From: Himantopus leucocephalus
Taxonomy: Eukaryota > Chordata > Aves > Charadriiformes > Recurvirostridae
NCBI GenBank assembly: GCA_003993805.1
Contig: RSEF01000019.1
Coordinates: forward strand, 4,077,285 to 4,141,284
Direction of reading: 5' to 3'
Length of the DNA: 64,000 nucleotides
The notes below the pieces were generated by a model. It searched no databases. It was given only the letters and a program-made list of their open reading frames with translations, and was not told the DNA's origin. The first letter of the stretch is position 1; each line of letters opens with the position of its first letter. Positions 26,401 to 38,400 of this stretch are shown piece after piece. The translations under genes and the position numbers were made by a program.

Positions 26401-29400
26401 CTGTTACTGCAAGGATGATGCAGAGGTCATGTTTGCATAATGAGCCAAAGGAGTGCAGGAAGTCTTTTTGTAGAAATACTGAAAATCTTTTAAATCCAGC
26501 TACCACTGGGAGTGATACCACTGTAGCACGAGCAACAAACTTCAGCTTAGGAACCTACTGCTGGTGAGTAACTCGTCTGCACTGTGCTCCAGGCTGCTGT
26601 GATTTCATTACTTTCTGGACCTCAACTTGCCACTTTCATGTTAGCTTATGTAAGCTGAAATCACACCTTTGAATTGTCCTCTGGACCGTCCCTTAGCCTT
26701 TTCATACTTCAGCTCTGTCTGCAAAAATGGAGATCACTCCTTGCCTTTAAGCATTGTTCTGTGGATACATTATTATAATTTGCAAGGTGCTGAGATATTT
26801 CAGTGCTGAGGATCTTTGACAGATACCTCTCCAACCCCCCAAAGGTACTTACCTTTCAGCTTTTCCCCAAACATAGTAAGGAAGACAGTGAAGTTAATAG
26901 GACCTGGCGCCTCTTTCACCATATCTTCAAGCTCTTCATTCTTGACATTCAAACGACCTGCAGAAGAGATCATTTTTCATAATAAATCACAAATTGTGTT
27001 TCAAGAAATGATTCCCATTCATCTCCTCCCACTGGGGAGCTCAGGGCTCTGTACAACTTTGCTAATAACATGGTAGAACACAACTCCAGAATACCCCTGT
27101 GTAAAATAAATTGCCAGAGCTGGCTTTAAGATCAAAGGGTGACTGAAGGAGTAAGAAGGATAAATAATAAGGACGTGGCCAGCAGTGGACAAAAGAAGGG
27201 GCACTTCCAAATAAACTGTTTTTCTTTTTTGATTTTGGTTTGTTTTATTTTTTTACCTCAGGTGAAATACGGGCCCCACTGATATTAATATAGCAGAGTT
27301 CAAAGTGACTGAAGTGAATCCAAGGTCTCAGTCTTTGCCCTCCTTTATATTGAGATGCCTTTCTGAGTACAGAGCAGATGGATGAGTTGAGTAGTCATAT
27401 CCCTTCCCCATCCTTGTGCAGTCCTACTGATGAGAATTTAGACCCTGGCAACCCTACTCAAATTGAGTAGTAATTTGCTGTGACTGTACTTTATAGGCAT
27501 TGAAGGGCTTCACTGAACAGGAAAGATACCAGAACTTGGCCTTAAGAAATAAATATTTCAGGGTAACAGTAGCTACAGGCCAAAGTTTGCAAACCTCATT
27601 GTCACAATAAAGAGTTCAGGAGCTTCTGCTCTTTGCACTGACTCTGCTGGCGTCTGATTCCACCCCAGGGAGCACTAAAGATTCTTATCAAACTCTTTTT
27701 AATAAGATCCAGATGGCAAAAGCCCAAATGCCTACATCACTGTTCAAGCCTCAAATGTTGCAACAAGGATACCGCTCCAGGTTTAGGATCATGAGCATTT
27801 TGATTTTTCCTTTCCTTGGGAAGATTTGCTTCAATCTGCTTGATATTATCAGGATTGTGATGCACATGGAATGGACAATACCTAATCTCATGACATGTAC
27901 ATTCCACCCCACATAAATGCACAACAGCACAGAACCTCACATGAAGTCCTCCTACTTTTGTGTGGGCAGAGGGGCAGCTAGTCCATGATAACAACATTAA
28001 TTGGTAGATATTGCATGGCTCCTAGATGAAAAAGGTGCAGCCTGTGAAGCCTGGATTCAGAGGCAAATCAGAAATGCCTGGCATGGACCCCTGCTTGGGT
28101 GGGCTTTTTATGGAACAGTTGCAGGGGAGCGATCAGTGCCTCTGGAGAGCTGCCAGCTGCACAGCTCTCTTGCACCCGTCAGTGAGTCCCAGAGAGACCT
28201 TCATTTCGCTTCTGAAAGAGGCTGCTCAGGAGACTTCCCAGCTGGAGCTATGTCGAAAGATAGCAACTACCATAAAGGAGGACGATCAAAGCGAACAGAC
28301 TTCCTTCTGCCTCCTGTGTATCACATTACTTCTTCCACTGTACTTCTAATACAAACTTTTCTTATGTGCTTGAAATTTAAACTGCATTTCTTCTAAGTAT
28401 TTAATAATTACTACCAGTTTACCCAGTGCAGCAAATGTGTCTCTCAAGTCTGCTTTGTCAATAAAGCCGTCCCTGTTCTGATCCATGATGGTAAAAGCCT
28501 GTTGGAAGAAAAAGGAAAATGTGTTGCCATTGCCGTGTTGCACTGGACAGTGCTACAACCTCACATACCAGTCCAGGGGGCTATTATATTCACGCTGGAA
28601 AGAAGAATATTTAACTTCCTTTGATTCATCCGCATCATGCCACATCATTGCACTTCCCTCACTTTCAACACATTACTGTATCTTGGCAAGGGGCTTAATT
28701 AAACCCACCCAAACTTCTTCGTACCAAATTAATGCTCAGTGCAGCATGTAGCTGGGCTGAAGCCAATGCTGGCAGCTCCAGCCATTCAGGCCTTAACCCA
28801 TAAAAGTTTGAATTAGGGAGGCTTTAGTTAGGGAGGATTTAGTCAGTGGTTACTCCGTGTGTTTTGTACCTTCCCTATACCTCATTCCTTTGTGCAGCTA
28901 TCATATTCTGTAAAACATTTAATTACTGTAGATCAAGTTAAAGTCAATTTCTTCTGGACCTCAGAATGATCCTTCATACAGAGATAGCTGAATTTTCAAA
29001 GGTACAGAGCAATGTAGGTTTCATAGTATTATTTATTCAAAGTTTGTTTCCCTTTCCAATAAACTGTATCCTTCAGACTGTACTCTATGCTCTGACTGAC
29101 CTTTATGTGTTGACCTTAAATACTTCTGTCAGGCAAAATTTAACTTTTAAAAAAAAACAACAGTTATTTTTCTATTTTCAGCCAACGCAGAATTTATGTA
29201 TTCTACCCATTATTTACCAAGCCAGGTAACTGCCTATCTATTTATTTACCTATTTGCATATCTGTCTATTCGCTGCCATCACACTTTTAATGTTTTATTG
29301 ATTTTGAAAGATTTTAATGACCTGAAATTCCCCTGGTCATACTGTGAGGAATATTAGTAGAACCAGGCATGTCTCTGAAGCTGGTTATCTGTCTGACACG

Positions 29401-32400
29401 CACATCAATATGAGAGTGTATCTTTACAATGACCAGGAATTATTCTTACTTCAGTAGTATTATGAAAGACAACATTCTCCTGAGAATAGAGCTAGTCCAT
29501 TGCAGCTACAGTAACTTGCAGAGTTTTAATGTCTACTGCTCTACAGGGTGCACTTCTTTCCATGATAGTATTATATCAACGTATCTTCATGTAGTTTTAC
29601 CTCCAGTTTCTTATAAAGCCCCATTGCTCGCATTCCAGTTTGCCCATGTGATTACTTGCAGCATGCATGTTCATAACCCTTCATTTACCTGCCAAACCAT
29701 CACCTAATAAAAAATTAAGCCCAACTCTTTAGAGTTACTTTCCCTCATTTTGGAGGGGCTTGCTTTAAACAGTGAGCCCCACAATCTGGAAGCAAACCAG
29801 GAGAAAATACAAAGAGCAAAGCAGAGCCCAGCAAGCTCACAGAAGACAGGAAGAGCGTTAGGTATGTATTGTAGGGGGTGAACCTAAAATAATGTGGTAA
29901 CAGCAATGCTGAAACATTTTCTGGTGAGCTGGTTGAAATCTTTAGATAAAAATGTTCTGATCAAAAACAGCTTTTCAGAAATACTTGTCCCAAGTATGCA
30001 GTCTTTAAACACAACATGGTCTTGGTTTTCACTGGACCACTCCAGTCCCTCATACTTTTGCCATTATTCTGCCACCATCCTCCCAGAAATGCTACTAGTA
30101 TTATCTTATTTAGAGTAGATCAAATATAGCATTCTGACCAGTTTTTCTTTTTGTTGGTACGTCTTCAAACAGTAGTCCTTACAGAAAATAAAACTGGTGG
30201 TTCATATTATACAGAGGAGAGTTGGGAAAACACTGTTAAACATGTTCCCATTAACTCTGGGGGAAAAGCTAGTGGTTTTAACTCATTTACCCGGGCCATG
30301 TTCACAATCCTTTGCATGGGTTTTTAGGTGCATTCAGTACTGAGCTTCACTGGTGGGAATCCTCATGAAAAGTAAAGTTGAAAGTCATATGCATGAAATG
30401 AAACAGTAGCTATTTATGACATTTGAAATTGCTTTGGAGATGTGAATTAGCAAAAGATGGGAAAAAATGAATAATTTAAAATGACAAACCAGGGCAAAAT
30501 GTGATGGCCTCACACACATTCTAGAATGTCCACTCAGAAAAAGAGCAGGAACTCATCGAACAAATTATCTGTCTTTAATATGTTTCAGCTTTTATGCCAG
30601 CCGATTAGATTTGCCTCCTTACAGGTAACTGGTCAAAGAATCTACAATGCATGGTAATAGCAAATTCTTTGGGAGCTAAAAGATGCTTACTTAGTTAATC
30701 TCACCATGTTATTTTGTTTTATTGGAATTTATGGAGAAAGTCAGCTGAGGGCTTCTTGGTATTTTTGTTTCTAGTTTGTGGGCAGTATTAGAAGGGCACA
30801 GAAGAAATATTTTCTATTGCTATTGTGGAACAGTCCACTAATTAAAGCCCTCGTTCAATAAGGCATCTCTATTCAGGATAATACTTGAGCACATAAGACT
30901 ATTCTTATTTAAAATACCACTTAAACTTAACTTTAAACATGTGCTCAAGTGTTTTCCTGAATCAGGGCTAAAGTGGATGAGATGATAATTTTCCTTTATT
31001 TTGGGGCGGGGGCTTGGGGGATTTTCAAATAAGTCTAAAGCTTGAAACAGGAGAGTGAGGGAAGGACAGAATGAAGGAAAGAAAGAATAAAAGAAAGAAT
31101 GAAGGAAAGAACAAACAAACACACAAGGAAAATGATATACCAGCCAAAACCACAGAGATGATTCAGAAAACAACTGTGTGTTCTATTAAAGCAGATGGAG
31201 AATTGAATAAGGATTACAAACAAAACCTATGTTATTCATTAGCAATGACAGGAGACTACAGAGAAGAGCAGAATAGCGACCAACCTCTTTGAACTCCTGG
31301 ATCTGGGTTTGTTCAAACATAGAGAATACATTGGAACCACCTTCTATCTTCTTCTTTGCCTTTTTTGGAGCCTGTAATACAAATAAGAAGATCAAATATA
31401 TATTACTTTGTCTGTTAAGCACCCATGAAAACAAATTCCATCTTTAAAGGAAGGCAAAATATATACAGTCAAGTAATACAAGAGGATTGTGTTTTGTTAT
31501 GACAAGGTTTTTAATTCAATCATATATACACACACACATAAATTGGATAAAAAATGCTGCTTTAGTAACAGATGAATCTCTCATTGAGGCTTTTTGCCAT
31601 TCCCTTGCTCCTCCTGGAACCTGACAGCTCAGATAAACAAGGACAGCTTGTCACTGTGCTGCCTTAAAAAAGGTGAGGGAACCAAAGTGTGACTCTGAAT
31701 ACCACAGCTGGTCCACTGCTTGTTTCCCCGAGGAACTGCCTGTTCCTTGGGGAGAGTCACCTATGCCAGACCATTTGACGCAGGAGACTAGTCCCCCTTC
31801 TGCACTGGCTTTTCAGAGCTTTGTACTAAAGAAGGAGTCATGTAAGCTTGTAGTCTTGCTTGGAGATGTAAGCTAAAATTCCCAACCTGCAGTTCTCAAG
31901 AAATACAAGCAATTCAGGTAAATGGCTACAGATTCTCCTTCCCATTTCCCACGCAGGGACAGGCAGCCAGACTCAAAATGAGGCCCTGCATGAAGACTCA
32001 GTTCAGGAGCTATAAAGGGAAAATATATCATTTCCTACTCACATAGAAATGTTTAGAAGTCTGTTCTGTCTGCACCAACACTGACTGAACAGATTCTTCC
32101 TATGTAGGAAGGACAATCTATATTCTTGCACCAACCTATGACACTGCACTACATTGCCTTACTAGCCCATATATTTTTTAATATTCAAGATAGTCATCTT
32201 AAATAAAAGGGCGGGCCTGGTTTTATCACTATTCTGTAGTCTGAAGACTGAGACAGAGAAAGACTGGGGAAAGAACTACAATGATATCTAAGAATCTAAT
32301 GCTCACTAAAAATCAGTCAGAAGTAGACCTCATTATATATCTTTGAATAAGGGCCCAACCAGCTTGCCTAAGACAATACAGTTCTTGTTCTGCAGTAAAG

Positions 32401-35400
32401 AATAAAATCTGCGTATCCTAAGGATTACAGAAATGTTTTAACCACAGCATTATACTTACTTGAGGCGGGATAATGAGCGACATCGCCTTTTGAATTCCCT
32501 TCCAGACAGATTATTTTTTTCTTTATCATTTTTACTTTTAAACTTCATCATCATAGTCCCACCTGGTTCTCATGTCATGGAAAATTAGTCTTACTTAGTT
32601 TGGGCTATTCTGCATGAAACAGAAGGCAACTTCTACTGTCTCCTTTCATCAAAATAAAAAAGCCTGCGAAAGTTCAAATTCAATACTGATTTCAAATATC
32701 CTGAGGAGCAGAGCAGCTCAAGGAAATATTCCCACTTGTCTCTGTTTGAAGTTCACATTGTCTGATCAATTTAATTTGCCAGGCATATTTCTGCACTCAG
32801 CCACCCTGTTTTAGATCCCAGGTTGAAAATTAGGGCCATGGCAGACATTCATCTGCATACCCACACTCCAGACCTGTCAAGCTCCAATCAGTTAATGCAA
32901 AGCACTAAAATCTGGAAATGGGAATGGAAATTAAAAGAAAAATGTATTTGTAGTGAGGATAAAAATGAGGATAGAACACCACCACAGGCATGGAAAAAAA
33001 AGTGAATAAGTGGAATATTTAATGAATGTAGAAATATTGATTTTGGAATAAACAGATTCCCTCCTCCTCCTACACATGAAATAAGTGTTATTTTGAGCAG
33101 TAATGGGCAATCTTCCATATAACGTGAGGTGTCTGGTGGAGGTTTTCAACACTTTCAGATCGAATGGAAATATTAAGAACAATCCTACGTATTTACATGT
33201 ATTGGTTCCCCGAGGTAAAAAGAAAGCAGATGTTACCCAGCTGAGTGTATTGCACGCTGTCTGGGGGAACTGACCACAGGGCACAAGGCTGGCTTCAGCG
33301 TTTTCGGATGGGGTAGAAGAACTGGTTCTTCTGTGCTCGTGTAGCTGGTCTTTATGAAGACAAAACACGCTTTACCATTCTCATGCGCTGCTCTGCTGTG
33401 ACCAAATACAGCATCCATATTCAGCATGGTAAGTATTCTCCATGCTAGCAAATAATCTACATCTTTTTAAGCTTCCACAATGAAGCACAGTGGGCTCCAG
33501 CTCCAGGTTTTATTAACTTCAAATGCCAAACACTGGCAATACCTCTATCATTCATCAGTTTAATGGGTTCTCTGTGCTGTAAGGCTTTAAGCAAGGATTG
33601 TAGCTGTAAGAAAGGATCAGATAAACCCACAAGCTGTGGCTCAGTATCTATTAGAAACAGACCAGCAATACAAAAAACACCCAAAAGTTTCTTTACATTA
33701 GTGAAGTCCTATTCAAGGCCAATAAGACTGAAGACTGGTTATCCAGAGAACAATCACTGTACTAGGAGAAATTAATCCTAGCATGGTATTTGTTCAATGT
33801 TATGTTCTAGTTACTCATCTCCAGGGATCATAAAGGAGATCAGTGCCCATGTCGCTCAGTCTATCTTTAGTTTTTCTGCTGAAGCTCTGGGTGTGGATCC
33901 TATTTATGATCTGCTCACTTGTGGAATGGGGCTGAGACCACCAATACATTTCACAGGGGCCAATGAACAGCTGTTGGATGGGAATGGCTTTCCATCACCA
34001 GTTTCAAGATAATTCTCTTGGCATCAAATGTATAGAGCATCTTGGATTATCAGTCTCTTGGGTTTTGTGTACACAATATTGCAAACATAATTTACCTGCT
34101 CTGAAAGGATAGGAAATCCATAATGACAGAAAGAAACAGCACCTTGGTTTTGCATAACTGGTGGGTAGACAAGCACTATGAAGAAGAAAGCTGAGAGGTA
34201 AGTCGGTGGAGCAGGAACAGAATACAGTACATTGTCACTGTCTTTCTGGTGGGTAAGCCAAATTAAAAGGCAGCTCTAGGAGAATAGAAATAGATCTGTG
34301 CTGCTCTCTGACAACTCCAAACACTCCAGAACTTTTTCATTAATTGAATCTGGATTCTAACTCTGGAGTATCTCTCTGAAAGAATGTAATAGCAAAAAGA
34401 GCAACACAGAACTGAGCAAACATATGGTTTATGAACTGTCAAGGATTTAGTAGGTGACCTACAGAGGTGCAAGTGGGTGACTGACACATCACTTCTGTCT
34501 GCCTTGATTTCCCCATTTGTAAAATGCAGTGTGCCGAGCTGCACTTTGCAAAGATAGCTGCTATATCATTGCAACATGTGCTTTGAGACTGACATACAAA
34601 ACGTGCCAGAAGAGAAACTGAAGAGCTGAGGGTCCCCTGGGCTCAGATTCCGAGGCCTCAATAGCACAGCAGTGGGAAGAATGTTGCAACAACTGAACAA
34701 GCCTATTAATATTCCTGCCTGAGTGTATTAATCACCCCATTGTGAAGAAAACAACACTTCACTTTAGAAGAGAAACCACAGGCTTGTCGCATATCACTCA
34801 TTTATCTTACTAGTGTTAGCACTCTCTCAATTAGCCTGGATTTTTTTTTTTTTTGGTTAGTTTTAGAAGCTTTAAATGAAAAAAATGGAGCCATACCAAA
34901 ATCTGGTCCCAAGAAAACTGAAAACTCTGTTGAACCAGGCATTTGCCTTGAGTTGAGTTTCCCTCACTGAGGTTCTTTTCTCCTCTCTGGCGGTGTCAGG
35001 GAGCCAGAGGGAACAAGGACAGTGCAGTGACACAGGCAGGCAGAAACAATGAGTGTGCACTGCCTTTGCCTCTCTGGACATAAGAATGGGATTATATTTT
35101 TATATATTGCAGAGGAGGGGATATGTTCAAGTGAATCAGAGTGAAGAAATCTCTGATTTCAGGGTGATCTAAAAAAAAGGGGGGGCAGAGAATGAGTTTA
35201 TATTTCTACATGCAAAGGAGGATGGAGCTGAAAATATTTGGTTCTTACTTCAGGATGTGAGGCGTTGTTTACTCTGATAAATTCACAAAAGGCTGATGCT
35301 AGAGCAGGTTCATGACACCAGAGATACAAAGGAAGTGGCACTGGATAATTGCACAACTTTATCATCTCAGGCCCTCAATGAATTTTGCAGACAACCCAAA

Positions 35401-38400
35401 ACAGACAAGTTGCTGCAAGATAAACAAAGGTACAGCTCTATAACTGGCGCTTCTCTGCACTGACCGCTCAGGTGCGCACCTCTACCCTTTAGGAAGTACG
35501 GAGTAACCAACCTCTACTTAACATTTTCTGCAGAGTAAGAATGTCTCCACAGGCAGTCAGGAAAAATGGGCAGCGCTGCCAGGAGCCACATTTTTGGTTT
35601 GGTTTGGGGAGGTCAGTTCCCTGTTTGGTCCACCACGCCTTAAAACACTCAGAAAATACTCTAAGTAACTAAAGATGCCACAGTTTGATGTTCCTGACAG
35701 CCAAAGTTAAAACACAAGCAGAAAGGCTTCCCCACTCAGCAACTTACTGTCTTCTTTTAATTTTTTTACCAGAGAAGACACCAGTGGATAAGCAGGTGAC
35801 CTGGGGGGGAGTCCTTCAGAGAAAAAGAGCCGCGTACACTATTAAGAGCCTGATTCTGTTGTCTTGTCCCCTTATGTGCTCATTCAGCCCAGGGCAAACT
35901 AGACATAAGACACTACTAGCTTTAAATTGCACTGTTTCACATTTTATACTTCCTTCCTCTGCAACTATGTTCGTGACTACAGAAAAGACAGAATCATCCA
36001 TCATCTCACTCACATTCTGTCCCCTACTGTGATCCACAGTATGAAGTTAACTCTGAGTTACTATTACTTTTTCATCCATCACACTCTCTCCTTGTTTTTC
36101 ATCCACTCTGGGATCTCAGTGCTGACATTTCCTGTCTTTGAATTTGTGTTATCATTGAATCCAGCTTCTGAATCAAAAATTACAGCTCAGGCCCATCCAA
36201 GGGGTTTTTGCAGCACCAGACAGGATTTTTGTTGATTATTGTCTCGCAAGTTTGCTCTGCTGAATTAATTTACTCAGCATCCATGCCCCAGATCCCAGCT
36301 ATGGACAAGCCAACGTTTTTTTAGCGTGGTTTAGGTCCTTTTAATGGCAGGTGAGCCACAGAAGGCCAACCCAAGTGCATGCCTTTGAGGGAACAATCTA
36401 GAGGAATAAGCAACATAAACTGCTCTAAGGGCACAATTTGCATTTCAAACAGGCAACAGCCTCAGATAATTCAAATAAAAACCCACGTTATCAGAACTGA
36501 GAAACAGAAGATCTTTTTATTACCTACTCTTCACTCACAAACAGATCCCTCCCTTCTCATCCTCACTCCATTTTATATGTAGTCCCAGCCTCCCACACAC
36601 CCACACACCTTTGATCCCTGCTAGATACAAAAATCTGTTGGACTGCATCCTCCCTGCTTCACACTCCCGTACACTAAAGCATTCTACTTTGCCCCACATA
36701 AAATCCCTTCCCAATCACAGTCTCCTTTTTTCTCTTGCACAGATATACAGAGAGAATGTATTATCTCCCAAAACCTATCTCGGAACAGCAGATAACCTCT
36801 CCAACCGCAGACTGCTCAACCTCTATGACCCTAAATTCGCCAGCTGCTTTCCTCACCCAGCAAATTTTCTTCTCTGGCATATACATGCCCTCCTCCTTCA
36901 TATAAACAGATGAACGGTCCCTCTCTACATATGCAGTCCTCTATGGTCACAGACGCGCACATGTGTATGCACACACGCGTGTGTGGACACATAGACAAAC
37001 ACTTCAACAGTTAAACAACTGGCCACATTTTCAGCTCGTGAAATCAGCATTGCTCCACTGAGGTCAGTACTTGTTTCAGTACAGGTGGTACATTCCAGAC
37101 AGTTAAGCAGGCTGCAAAACACATTTGATCAGAATGCAATCTATTTTTGGGAATGCAGTTCCCCTCAGCATACAGAATTTGCTACAAGGTGTCACTCGAA
37201 CTGAATAAACAACCGGAATGTTTTGGGAATAAGAAAAAGGCTTCCCCCTCCTTCCTGCCGCCTCTCTTCTTCCCTTCCTTCTCTCCATCAGCACAGAGCA
37301 TGCGGGGAGACATCACAGACCCAACTTCACTGAAATTCCCTGGAATTAACAGAGAGCTGCAGACAGTTCTCAGAACTCCATTCCACAGCACTTGTGTGGT
37401 CTGCTCTTGTTAGAAAAATTATCTCCCTGAACCCTGCCTCTCTCACTCTCATCAGCCCTGTATGTCAGAGCCTAGTAGCACTGGCTGACTTGTAATTATT
37501 TTTTACTATGCTGCTTTGTCTGCACTAATCCTTTGAAAGTAGCTTTACTGCACATCTGAAATATTATGATGCTATAAAACCTCTGTAATATTTATAAATC
37601 CCTTAAGACATCATAAAGAGAGAAAAAAACCTCCCCACAGAGTTCATCTAGCATAATTACATATACATTTCCCTCTGATTAATAAAAAATGATCACTTCC
37701 TTATGTAAAGATATTCTTCAGCTTTCTTTCATTAAGGCTATTTTTTTTCTTTCCATTTTAAATCTGTTTCATGTGTCCCTGTATAGGAAGGTACCTCAGA
37801 AGATTTTTTTCCCAAAACAAAAGGCACAATGAAAAGAACCACCACAGAGAATCATCAGTTGAACTGGGAGTGAGGAGACAGAATAGTCTCTCGCTATATT
37901 TGCACATCTCCTAACTTAAGCAATTTCACCACAGAATGTCCTGAAATATCTTCAAACATCAAGCAGAATGGTGTGTCATTGAACTAAACAGGAGGGAAGA
38001 AAACTGGTAAATAATATTTTAAAAAAGAGGTGAAAAAGAAAACCTAAGACCCAGCACTTGCCCCCCACCCCACAAAAGGGCTGGCTGAGACTTTAGTGAA
38101 GCTGATTAAAGGGAAATCTGTAAATCCACAACTGAAGAGGCATAATCAGCACAAGGCACTGCTCACTTGTAAAACAGTGGTGAAGAACATGATTAGTGGC
38201 TTGCGTGCTCAGTGTGAAACCACTGACACTGGGCTTGCACTGACTGAAACTGGAACCTGGTTTTGTGTATGGATTTTAGAAATTACTTTGAATGTGGTTT
38301 TATCCTGCTCAGAACAGCACTTGGAGCACATTCATCACCTGCTTAAATGGGATCAGGTTTGAACTAAGCTTTGAGAAAGCTTTTCATATACAACTCCCTC

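Larger units (their letters stand above)
23303..26852 (-). other. MYL10: MYL10 intron 4 (3.5 kb)
   Basis: Non-coding. It carries an ancient SINE-like copy (23873-24010) and, next to it, an old LINE 3' tail (24050-24122), both on the opposite strand to the gene. Confidence 0.85.
28499..31284 (-). other. MYL10: MYL10 intron 2 (2.8 kb)
   Basis: Non-coding. It contains a purine-rich GAAAGAAT-type tract (31046-31123) and an old palindromic repeat (30844-30969). Confidence 0.85.

Noticed and set aside
33376..33378. Another minus-strand ATG directly followed by GTAAAG inside intron 1, a possible start-codon-only exon.
   Set aside because: No TATA box or muscle motif lies upstream and several other ATGs precede it. 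The copy at 39136 has a proper promoter layout.
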